Notes under the pieces: generated by a model
Seen by the model: the letters and a program-made list of their open reading frames with translations, nothing else
Databases searched by the model: none
Told to the model about the DNA's origin: nothing
Made by a program: the position numbers and the translations under genes
Part shown: positions 12,401 through 24,089 of the stretch, piece by piece
Position numbering within the stretch: the stretch's first letter is position 1
Layout: every line of letters starts with the position of its first letter
NCBI GenBank assembly: GCA_003640385.1
Contig: RCAB01000217.1
Span: 1 to 64,000, forward strand
Origin: Setaria digitata
Taxonomy: Eukaryota; Nematoda; Chromadorea; Rhabditida; Setariidae
Length of the DNA stretch: 64,000 nucleotides
Reading direction: 5' to 3'

Positions 12401-15400
12401 TCAGGTGGGATCTTGAAGTGATCAATATCCGAAATACATCGTTACGACGTAAAACTATTGTATTCGGTTGTCAGTCATCGGCAATTGGTAACAAACGCTG
12501 TGATATCGAATGTCGTCATGCGATAACTGGTGATGATGGTGGTGATTGCAAAATTCAGGTAGCTTCAGCAATATTCATTTTAAACTAACTACTGTCTCTC
12601 ACCACTCATACTCATCAAACTTTTTGTGGATAGATTCCTATGATCTTACCTGGTTAGAAGTCAAGAACTTATTTAGCCCCTATGATAATACGTTCAGGAG
12701 TTGAGATATGCAGAGCACGGATCATTCGAAAGTGTTTTTCCCAACAGAAATTAAATTTTCTTCCCCCAAAAAAAAAGGAAAAATCCTTAGAAACACATCA
12801 TTTTGCTATGAAGATTTCTCCCCCTTGAAATATTTTCAACGAAATGAATTGGAGAAATTAAAATAAAATGTTCATTAACAAAATTGCTTTCCTGCACTCG
12901 AAAGAGTCAATGTGAAAAATGGATGCTTGGAAATCAGCAGTGTGACTTGGAATGTAACAATCGTGAAAATCACTGGGACAATGGTGATTGCTGCACTGAT
13001 TTTGCTCACAGTGATAATCAATTTTGCATTGATCCTACATCCATCTATAGGTGTGTTTATACATGATTCGACCGTAGTAAATTTTGCTGTTTCTGCTTCG
13101 AAGATTAACCAACTCTAAAATTGAATGGAACATCCTATGCAATGTTCCCGAAATCAACAAAAAAGCGTAATGAAATGATCGAGTCGTGCTGAACTGCACT
13201 AAGTTTTCACAGTTGTTAAAGCTATTCTTTATTCCTGGAAAAGGTAACACTTGGGAAGAAAAAAATTAAATTTAGACGTTATATCAATGTGGAAGAATAC
13301 AAAACAGCAGTTGGAATAGATAACGAAAATGGATTGACAGTTCAGTTTGGTGATTGGATCGCAAACGATCTGGTAGGATTTTCAACGTTCCCATGGGAGA
13401 AAGAAATTTACAGCAATCAAGGTGGAGTACTACTTCGTTATGACCGTTTCGGTACAACTGGACAAATCAATAACTTGATTCATGAAATTGGCCATATTCT
13501 TGGCCTCTGGCATGTCCACCATGGGATCAGTGAAGTACCATGTGGCGATCCGTGTCAGGAAAGAACACCTTCAATGACAACAGGTAACAGCTCTTTAAGT
13601 TTTCAGAAGATCTGAAGTACTTTCTTCGAAAAGTCAGACAGACTTTCACTTTTTCTGTAAAAAAAAAAAAAACTTCTTCTTTGTAGTACTGAAGACCTTT
13701 CCAGGTGACATGATAAGCGACACAAATCCAACTGTTAAGAATACAGCATGTGCCGATCCAGAAACAGTTGGCCCATGCGATGCAACTCAACAATTCAGAA
13801 ATACACCCTTTCGGAATTATATGAGTTATACAGGTGACGGGTTGACTTTATAAAACTATTCGTTACTTCAGCAATAGAGATAAATTCAATTCATGCCTAT
13901 ATAATTGTATAAAACTGATCTCGAAAAATTTCATTTCTTTCATCTCGATATCCGTAATTTTTTGCTTAGGTGACAATTGTGCCAATACATTCACTGCTCA
14001 GCAAAAAGCAAGAATGCACTGCTACATCGATTTGAAATATACAAATTGGATGGTGCGACCTGCATTATATCCAAACCACATTGCCGTTGGTCCACGAATT
14101 ATACCATGGCCCAAAGTAAACTCTAAAAGCATTAAAATTGTGAGTAATCATATCATTCTAAAATAATTACGAACTGCCGTTTTCCAATCATTTCTAACCC
14201 AATCAGGAAATAATTTTAATTTACATGTATAATACCTCCCAGAAATTGATTGGTTGTAATTGTTACTGATAATTTTTACAACTGCTTTAGATGTGGGCAA
14301 CACCGTTAAGCGGCATGAATTGTGGCCCACAACAAAAACGCGTTCGAGAAACGCACTGCACCACTGAAAGACGGATCGTACAATATGCTATCTCAGCTAG
14401 TTCATCTGAACCATTTCAGATGTCTGGATTCTGGGGTCCAGAACAAGCTACCGGTAAATGTTACATGTGTTTTTTGAAATTAGACCGATTGTGATAGTTT
14501 AAAAAAAAAAAAAAAAAAACAAATTCTACTACTGACACCGAATTATGACTATCAAAATAATCACTTTTTACTAGTTCGGAATTTCATATTGCCTACCGTC
14601 TTGTTACTAATTTATGCTACTTCTTAAATTTTCTGAAAAGTTGTTCAAATTGGTTACAGAAATCTGATAAAAGGACTCGAATACTAATTACCAACCATCT
14701 TCCAGCTCTATTTAGATTCCATTTTTTTCTTGTCCCAGTACTTTTCTGTAAGTGAATCGAAATAAAAAAAGACCTATAACTATCGATTACAGATCTTTTT
14801 TTAAAGTTTTATTCAACTGCCAAATAAAACTCACTAAATGGGGCTCATACTAATCTACACGACTGGATCCAATTTAAAGCCAAGATCTTCCAAACTCTTG
14901 GAATTCTCCATTTTTCTCAGTTCATCAACCTGTCTTTTAATTTCTTCTCGAGTTGCTTCAAGAGTCATATCAATAACTTTCATGTCATCTTCAATCATTC
15001 GTTTCGCCTGATCGGTGGTAACCTTGACAAATGTAGTAGTTCCAAAGCATATCCAATTCTTACTTTTCTGAAAAAGGTAAAGACAATATTTACGTCCATA
15101 TTTGGAGATTCATTGTAGAAGTAGCATCATATTAATGAGGACGACTAGGCACAGGCCTAAGGGTAAGGAGCTTGCCGTGTCGGCTAGCAAACTGAAATAT
15201 TTTCATCGTCCATGAAGTTCTGATCTTTATCATCCAGGTCATCGATGCTCACTTAACACTTTCGAGATGACTGTCATGTTATACTCAGCTATTACAAAAT
15301 GTTTTCGCTTAACACTAGTTAGAAAAGATTCAAAATTTAGCTGTTAATTAACCTTATTAGCGTTGTTTTTTGCCTCTTTCTGCAATTCTCGCAATGCTTC

Positions 15401-18400
15401 ACGACATTTTTGGCGTCTCTCATCCAGCTCAACCATTGCTCTTTTTCCCATAATAACACCTTGTCCCAAATTTTCCCATTCGGTCATATTATCTACTAAT
15501 TCTCTCGTCCTATCATCCAGTGATAAATTTTCCAACATTGCTTCAGCTCGTTCCACCATTTCCTTAAAACAGTCTTGCTTGTCAAGAAATCTTAGTCGGC
15601 AAGCAATCTTACCTGTCAGATACTTGTTCAGCAAATATACTTATTGGATAGTTTTATTCGTGAAGCAATATTAACTAACAAATAGTCATATTTGAAAAGC
15701 AACTCTACTATCATTCCCAAGGCTATCCTAGCAAATCAACTAACAGCAAACAAAACGAATGACGCAACAGTCAAGTATTATCGTGTTTACTGGATCGGAC
15801 GTGTTTTCTTCACACGTACGCATTCTACGGCCCGGTCATGTCTGTATCTGAATTTCTGGAACAGGCATGTGGAACAAGCTTAGATATGTGATCTTCGTAC
15901 GTTAGACTTCACGCATACCCATTGGAAATATACGCAAATTTTCTATTAGACGTGTAGCACGTGGAAATCTGAGTTCAGGACAGTCATCCTGCTATGGGTA
16001 ATCCGGTCCCATCAAACTAAAGAACTGTAAAAGACTTCAAAATTCAGTGGCTCAATGGCTTCACTCTTAATTCAAGTCTTCAAATGAGCAATAAAATCTA
16101 CAGAACAAAGTTTAATTCATGCTGTTCAATTTATTCACAAAAACTCATTTCTAAGTAAACACTTCATGTTATGAATCCTGTATTTCGTTAACCTTTAACA
16201 TTATCATTTTATTGTTGACAACTAGTAGGCGGAAATAATTTTCAAATTGCATATCATTTATAAATTAGATAATAGCAGTTCACCTTCAATCTGCCAATAA
16301 TTTATACAGTCGATAGATGATAAATGATTCGGAATTGTCAGGAGCACCGGATGCAGAAGTTTGTACGGCATCAACAAAAGCTTGGCTTCCGGATGTGCAG
16401 GATTGTGATGACGTAAGCGACAAGTGTACACTGAAATTAAGACCGGATGTTGAGACACAACTGGAAAAGCTCTCCATATGGATTGCATGGAATGCTGCCA
16501 GTGGTGTGCGATTTGTCAAAATTCTTTTTACTGACGATACCTATGATACATTTGAACAGGTTGGTAAATTATTTTAAACGAACATTATCAATGTTAACAC
16601 ACTCAGGCCCACACGAATTATCTAACTTGTTTCTTTTCGACTCAGACGATCTATTGAATTCAAACTTAATTCAAACTGTCTACATGATTTCTTTTCTTTG
16701 AACACTACACTTATTTTGTTAAAGTACAGAACTTCTTGAAACATGCCAATATTGATAGCTTTAATTAAATGATCATGATTTTTTTTGAAAATTTTACCTT
16801 CTTCGCAATTTTTGTATTGAATTTTTAAAACTCTGCTTTAGTGAAGTAACTGTAATCTTTCAGCTTTATGCACATTGCGATCAACCGTTGACTTTACGAC
16901 TTACCTCGCAAAAACGTGTCAAGGAGTTAAGTGATACGCTTTTCGTTTAATCTACAGATTCAACAAACAAACTTCTCACTCATACATATCATTTCCTCCT
17001 TTTTTTTTATAAAAAATAATTATTATTTTATTTCTTTTTTTTTGTAAATAATTATTATTTTATTTCAGGTCCAAATTAGAACTAACAATCCATTTGTGAG
17101 TATTGATGCGGTACAGTTCGTTTCATTTCCTTTAAATCCGTTATGTTCTCATTGTTTGCCGTATCGATATCGTATCTATCGCACACCGCCATTTCCGGAA
17201 GGTTTCAAAGAGACAACAAACTATCATATCATTGATAGGTAGTTCATCCTAATATTTCCAATTTTTTATATGGAAAAGCATGACGGTTCATTTTTCGACT
17301 AAGTATTGCAATCGTCTTCGGTCCGATTAGTAAGAGAAAGTTTTGTCCACCTGAGAAATGTCTGAATCGTTTCAGTCAGATAAATAGCGGAATGTTTTGT
17401 CTGCTGAAATGTAACCACAAATGTTTGTGATATCGGCAGGAAGAAAATTAATGCTGAAATGCATTAATGTGCAAATATCATTCGCTGAGTTTAGATTTTT
17501 CCTTTTTAAAATGTAAATTTCTTGTTAAACAAGAAAATTATCATTGCCGTCTCACCTTTTTTATTCTTGAATTTCAGCACAATTAAAGAAGGTGTAACTT
17601 ACACCTATTCAGTAGCAGTAGAAAGTGGAGGATTTGAAGGATTGCATTCACCGAGTACCACTTATTCCTATAACACAAATGTTTGTGGTGATGGGAAAAG
17701 AAGTATCGATGAGGAGTGCGATGATGGAAATTTGAATGATGGCGATGGTTGCTCACAGAATTGTATCGTTGAAGAAAAATTTCATTGTGTAGAAGAAAGC
17801 AAAGGTATGGTTTCAATTTGAAATTTGAGTTTAAATGATTTTTTTCCCTGAATTAAAATTAAATTAGTTAATGGAAAAAAGGAAAAGTAAAAAAACTTCG
17901 AAATATACCGGAAAGCATGGAGTATAAACCATAAAATTATTCACAAAGATAGAATGTAACAGAAAAAAAAAAACTGAATTCATCCGATTATATTATGAAA
18001 TTTTGATCATCTCTGTTTGTGCAATCGTCTGGTCAGTTTGGCGTACGGTCTCAATATAAGTTTGTCAAGAATAAATTAACTTGACGTAGAATGTTCAGAA
18101 CTAGATCAGAGTATTGTGTCGAAACTTTTCAGAATCGGCAAGTGTTTGCTATATTTACGAAGGAGACGGCCACTGTGAATCGTTCGAACGTGATGGTCAC
18201 AACAAAGACTGCAGCAGTATCAGTACATCTACAACTTATTCGCAGTATAATCCAGCAGTCGTTTACGCATATTCAACGCTGTTGCAGAAGAATTGTTCAT
18301 TGCAAATGCTTTCTTCCGCTCCTCTAACTACGGTGAAAATTTTCCTTATAAGTTAGACTTTTATGTGATTCTGATTACGTTTATCACGGCGATTGTCACT

Positions 18401-21400
18401 ACTGTTAGCCATTACGATCAAGTCCCAGTTAAACATATTTTTGTCTGTTATATTGCGCTTCCAATTGGTATAGATATGGTTCTCTATTTGGAAACAGATT
18501 CCAAGTGTATAGTGTATATTAGAAAATTATAACTAAGTAAAAATACAACCTCCTATAGTTATGTTTTTTTTTTTCTTTTTTTTTTTAACATGGTACCAAC
18601 TTGTATCAAAGTAGTGTATCAATTGTATTTGTGCTGTAGTACTAATTTGTGTTCAGGTAATTTGGCACAATTTAAATCGTTTACTGTTTATTATTACTTT
18701 AACTGTTTAAAGGGTTGTAATGTACGATCATCCGCTTGGGGTGAGTGTTCGCAACTTGCGGAAGCAGGAGAAATTTCGCTACATGCCTCATTTCCGAATG
18801 GAATCTTTCCAACCAGCATTTTGATCGGCTTTGAGACTATTTTATCAACCGGATCAAAACCGATGTTATCCATTATTGGAGTCAAGTTGCAATATGTCAA
18901 CGAAACAACTACAAGTCTGGAAGGTCACTTATCTTTTATTACCATTTATTCAAGTCTAGAATTTTTGCACTGTCAGTCTCATTCGATTAACAAACGAAAC
19001 GCATTCAGCGGTTGTACAGTTCGTTTCAGTGGAAAAGTTGTCATTAAATTCTTACTTAATTTACATATTTTTTTTCCTTCCTGCAAAGTTTGACTTTCTT
19101 TTTCTCGTTTTTCAGAACAAGGAATTCTATCATGTGCTCAAAATCCTCTGGAGGTTGCGATACCCTATGCACTTGTCGGCAAGCTGTCAGATATAAAAGC
19201 CGTTCATCTTCATATATCAAATCCTTCCCAAATTGTTATTACTGCAGTTATTTTGCGATCATTTAAAATGTTTGATTTGTTGACTCTTCAAAGTTGTGCA
19301 GGTAATACAAGTTAGAATACTTAAAAAATATCACGGCGATTTTCTGTATAAGGAAATTCCAACTTATTTTCATTGGTTCTTTAACTTTAACACGCAGAAG
19401 TCGTGCTGGTATCACTAGTATCACTCACTTATCTTTTGACAACGGATAACATTGATGTTACAGCTGAAAACAAGTATTTTGATCCGGTGGGTGGTTTTTG
19501 TGTAACGAAAGATTGCAGATCAGTGAGTCCAAGTTCCTGTAGAACATTAAATATTCCAAAATCAAGGGTTAGTACAACTTATTTCGAGATATTTCTTTCT
19601 CTTCGCCATTCTCTCAAGCATCAAAACTCTACTGTGTTTCCAAGTTTTAAGTGTTAAAAGAAACGAAGGTTTGTCTGTTTTCAATTTGCTGGATTTCCTC
19701 ATAAGAGTTTTAATAGATATTACTCCAGGTTTCCTGAGGAGTAATATTTATTGAAAGTGCTGGAGCTTATTTATTGAGGTTTTCTGAATTTTTCCAGCAT
19801 GAATGTCACGGCACGACTTGTATATATACATGTGAAGCCGGTTTTATGTTCGAAAATTCACAAAAAACTGCAACAGTACAATGTTTTAATGGTAGATGGA
19901 TAGGAAATATGAACTTAGCTTGTCAACCAATCCATTGTCCAGTTCCAAAAATTGAAAACGCTGAGCTCGATTGCCCAAACGGAACAAATTATCATGATCG
20001 TTGTACATTTCGATGTAGGAATAATGCGATGATGATTGGTATTATCTTCCTTCAAAGCAAAAAAGAAAAAGGATGCTAGAAGCTCATTCAAGTGGAATCT
20101 TTGTTAATGAAAGTTTTGATAAGTTTACAGTGGATAGAAGAAAGTTACACTAAGCTTATTAAGAATAAAACTACCGATATTTTTTCTTTCCATAGATTGA
20201 GAGAGGAAATTCTAAGATTGACTGTAGATGCAAAGAATGCTAAGAATTCTCAAAGAAATCAAAGAATCCTGATATACTTAATCATTTGAACTTAAACATT
20301 ATCGTATGAAACTGTTTCACTTGTTTACTTTTTCCATAATGGATGACAAATGAATTTTGTTAGCATGCATTTTGAGGACAAATGAATTATATAATATGCG
20401 AAGAAAATGGTTTGTGGACAATACCGGAAGCATTTTGTCAGGTAGCCAAATTTCTATCCGACCATCCCACGCAACATATATCGATGTGTCAGATTATCAG
20501 ACATACATTCTCTTCTAGTCTCATTATTGGACTACATTCTCTTTTTTTCTTGTCTCTTATTAATTACATTCTTTTTTTGTCCATTTATATTTTGTTCACT
20601 CATACAGTTTTTGCAGTTGATATCCTTTTTGTCATTCCATGCAATAAGCTATTCTATACGTAGCAGTTAAAATGGTCTGAATTTCAGGTTATTCTATTAT
20701 ACTGTAGACAGCTGAAATGGGATGAATTTCAGGTTGTCTGTACACATGATGGTTTGTTGATTCGTAATATTTCGGCTGATTCAATTAACTGCAAAGTGAA
20801 CCGCATTTATGACACACAGACCTCCTATCCGGTATCCACTGTATGCAGGCTAAATTGTCGTCGACATTATCGTGCATCACAAATGCAATCGCTGCATACT
20901 AAGTAGTATTTAAGTTTTAAATCCTTCATCGAATTTTCTTATAATCCATACAATAGTAATAGTATTTTGCAGTTATTAAGTAAATTAAATAAGTTAAAAC
21001 AGAGTTTTTCTTTCAGTACTGTATTCTCGGTAGTAAAGTAAACTGCAGAAGTTGAAAATTTGGATTTCTAATGATGGTAATAGTTTTATTTCATGTTGTG
21101 ACGACATTTCGTTGATTTCTCAAAAATAAAAACTTGAAAACCTTTTGCGCAGGATTCGTTTAGTTTGTTCGGATGATGGTGTTTGGATCGGTCCAACCTG
21201 TGTACCAATTACATGTCCTTCACCAAAAATTGTTTATATTGGATCATATGACTGCACAAACAGCTTCCAGATTGGTTCCAGTTGTCGAATCCAGTGTCCT
21301 GGAATATCTCAGGTTTTTTCAGTCTCGTTGCATAAGTTTAGTGTTATCTAGAGACTGCCATGTTCTGCTAGGTTTTGTAATTGCACCAATACGAACGTTC

Positions 21401-23162
21401 TGTTTTTGTAGAACAAGTATTCGGTATGCAAAAAAGATGGTACCTGGTCAAATCGCTTCCAGTGTCCTTCACCACGAACAAGTTGTCGTCCGCCACCAAC
21501 CATGCGAGATATTCAGTTCACTTGTCCGAGAAGGTTGACTCTCGGTGAGAAGATAACATAATGTCATAAAGTTGTGGTGTATTTATACTTATATGGGGAA
21601 TTTTATCTTGACGACAAATATGAAAGATAATTATTTAGAACAAGAAAAAATACCATTTATTGATACTGTATCTCTTCTATTTGAGCATAAGTTCGACCAT
21701 ACACTCATTCTTGAATTTCTATAACGTTAAGATAAAGTTTCAATTCTAGTTGATGTAATAATTATAGGTGCTATGTGTGCGGTGCAATGTCGCAAGAAGG
21801 GTTATGATGCAGTGCTGGAGGATAGACAAATCTTGCCAAGTGGAGAAAATTTGTTAATACTTCGTGCAGTACATAATATATCTTGCACTATTTCATCAAC
21901 ATTCTATCCAGTAGTGGATACTTTAAGCTGTGTACGTTCATGTAACAAAGTATGTTATCTTTTATTGTATTAATCTATCGAAACGAATTAACTGCCAGGA
22001 TTTTGGGCGTGAATTTTTAATTAAATTAAAAATAATTTAGGACAGTTCTAGCAGTCATTTCATCTAATTGTTTAGTTTCATATCGTTTATTTATTTTTCT
22101 TTGTACAACTCATCAGGCGAAGCATGTAACGATGTCCAGTAGCTACTTCTAAAACCGATTGGATGAATATACTATCCAAAATATCTGTGTAGAAATATCC
22201 AAAGTAAAGGATAAAGAAAACATGTAAATTGTTATTTGTTATTTAGCTTTTCCATGAAAGTGATCACTTAGACTGAATTTGATTGAACTAAGTGTCAGGT
22301 GATGTGGTCGGTCTCACTAGAACAGCTTGCAAAAAATTCTCGAGCAGAATTGGATCTCATTCATTTCTCTTCTTACTGACAGGAATTCATGGGCGACGGT
22401 TGGTGTGACTTTCAGAACAACCGCGGATACTGTGCTTGGGACGGCGGTGACTGCTGCGCCAGCACAGTACGTGGTGGACGCGTACGTCTGATGTTTCCTT
22501 CGCTGTGCACATCGATTCTCTGTCAGTGTATTGATCCGTTTGCTGTAGAAAACACGGTATCTAACAATGGTATCGATGCTTCTAGCAGGTATTTTTTTCG
22601 TTCTTTCACTAATCAACAAAAAAACGACCGTCCTGCTTCTTCTACAACCATAAAGGTCAAAGGTTATGAGAGGATGGAGAATGGTAGTTCAAATTCAAGT
22701 ACCGTACCCCTCCAAAAAACTCTGATAACCAGAATAGAGAATTTCTGTTGTTACTCTCATTCTTTTTTACTTCAAATGAAGCCATTTGCTCGAGAGAACT
22801 CAACTAAGAAGCCGGAAGGTGTTAAAACTACAGTAAGGAATGCTTACGTAACCTGTTGCAGTTTACTACGTGAGCGCAAGAGTACAATGAAACGTACAAC
22901 TCGATATCATCCGGTTTTTGATCCGCTTCTGCATCCAGCCGTAGATACTTCTTCCGCTGCATTTGCAATTTCATTAGCCGATACAGCTTTTCTTTCACGA
23001 AATGATGTACATATGGATCGAACTCGAGATTCAAATTATGAACAGCGTGTCGATAGACCAAAAAATGTACCATCGAAGAGTATCAAAAACTGGGAGACAA
23101 TTACACGTTCTGTGAAAAGTGCCTTAACAGTATATCGGCAACAATTCAATAACAAAGTTTGA
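9499..23162 (+). CDS. Pappalysin-family secreted metalloprotease (PAPP-A-like, M43B)
   Basis: Twenty-eight exons join in phase to 1774 residues: 9499-9623, 9949-10130, 10459-10597, 10770-10920, 11288-11510, 11657-11846, 12236-12313, 12405-12558, 12905-13050, 13276-13583, 13687-13833, 13970-14139, 14291-14453, 16342-16559, 16864-16944, 17069-17238, 17578-17804, 18112-18332, 18713-18923, 19116-19301, 19464-19567, 19798-20038, 20377-20441, 20733-20902, 21153-21312, 21412-21544, 21768-21949, 22383-23162. Order of parts: signal peptide (about 1-25), LamG-like domain (about 43-265), two LNR modules (about 385-445), catalytic metzincin domain with [11 protein letters not shown] at about 532-542 and Met-turn NYMSYT near 607, a Cys/Asp-rich CGDG...CDDGN module (about 915-950), sushi/CCP repeats (about 1200-1460), and a third LNR (GDGWCD...DGGDC, about 1520-1545). 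This order matches vertebrate PAPP-A, which cleaves IGF-binding proteins; the substrate here is unknown. No clear propeptide, and an extra C-terminal tail. Acceptors at 18112, 19464 and 20733 are least certain. Confidence 0.93.
14855..15559 (-). CDS. pdrg1: PDRG1-like prefoldin-type subunit, nested antisense in pappalysin intron 13
   Basis: Two exons, 15559-15353 and 15067-14855 (stop TAG), join in phase 0 to 139 residues; human PDRG1 is 133. The central helix [19 protein letters not shown] corresponds to the conserved KRQIVDLDTKRNQNREGL of PDRG1. [12 protein letters not shown] matches the beta-hairpin, followed by a second long coiled-coil helix ([15 protein letters not shown]). PDRG1 is a prefoldin-like component of the R2TP/PAQosome chaperone assembly. 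An open frame runs upstream to 15634 without an earlier ATG, so the first ATG at 15559 is taken as start. It is preceded by TTTTAAG, a plausible splice or trans-splice acceptor. The whole gene sits on the opposite strand inside a 1.9 kb intron (14454-16341) of the protease gene. Confidence 0.9.
15560..16341. other. Rest of pappalysin intron 13, upstream of the nested PDRG1 gene
   Basis: About 0.78 kb that must contain the PDRG1-like promoter if that gene is transcribed independently. 15,770-16,010 is less AT-rich than the surrounding introns. Open frames here on the + strand show no family features. The intron ends at the TTGTCAG acceptor at 16341. Confidence 0.45.
20663..20735 (+). repeat. 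Near-duplicate 28-nt splice-acceptor segment, 45 nt apart
   Basis: 20663-20690 and 20708-20735 match at 23 of 28 positions and both end in GAATTTCAGGTT, so two AG acceptors (after 20687 and 20732) lie exactly 45 nt apart. The sequence between them is open in the frame of exon 20733-20902, so either acceptor gives an in-frame protein, the upstream one adding 15 residues. Seen directly; which acceptor is used is not known. Confidence 0.75.
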
Positions 23163-24089
23163 TATCACTTTGATTTATTTCCTTCTTACGAACTTATCAA
23201 ATCAAGTTGTTTATATCTTACAAACTCTTTTCTTTGTATTTGATCTGTTCACTATATTATAAAACTTCATGATTAATCATGGCACAACAGCCATTATTAA
23301 AATCCTTATTTCTTGCTAACGAAGAATTATCGTAGAAAATATATAGAAGTATAGACATAAATATTTATATTTCATTGCGACTAAAACATAAATATGCTCT
23401 ATAATAGTTTTCGAAATAATTCTACCAGCGTAGCCTTTCCTAATACTATTTATAAAAGGTAATCTAATTTTTGGAAAAATTCCGTACAGGTTGTGAATAA
23501 TGAAAAAGGTTCAATGAATAAATCTGTATATTTTGTATGAGTAATGCGAAACATAAGGATGCAATGCAATAGATTATAAATTTGTATATGTGAAATTAGA
23601 GGTTAACCCTTCATTAACGGATTTTGAAAGTGATGTGATAGCTTCAATTGTCGAAAGTTATCCAGTGATCTCTCAGTAAACAGCAATATTACATTATGTG
23701 GTAGCAGACTTGGACAAAACAAATCAATAAATATATACCGGGAAATTCCCAACTAGTATCATACTGTCTTCTATGACATCAGTTTTCATTCATCGGTAAG
23801 AAAATGAATGCACGGGATCTTTCGCATGAAGCGGTCAGTGAAAGTGATTCTTTCCAAAACCTGTGTTATCTATATCAAGTCCGAATATGAATAATTGCAG
23901 GTGGTCCAGATAATTTTCATGTCGTCTAATTGTTAAAGTTAGTAGCTTCGGAAATTCGTAGTGTCGTTGGGTTGAGCTGGAGTAGAAGTTAAGGTACATA
24001 GTCGCGCAGTTCGAACTGGAATTTGAGATATTTTTAGGATGAGTCAAACTTAACAAGGCAAAACTGGAAAAGGAAACGGTGGTGGTACG
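23163..24089. other. Intergenic region, pappalysin 3' to ANKRD49-like 5'
   Basis: About 0.93 kb between two same-strand genes. An AATAAA at 23517-23522 is a candidate polyadenylation signal for the protease gene. No supported coding frame. The upstream region of the ankyrin gene must lie here. Confidence 0.5.

Noticed and set aside
16447..16701. Second-frame reading overlapping pappalysin exon 14.
   Set aside because: Shadow of the real exon; no family features.
22317..22619. - strand 100-codon frame opposite the third LNR of the pappalysin.
   Set aside because: Antis­ense shadow of a Cys-rich coding exon.
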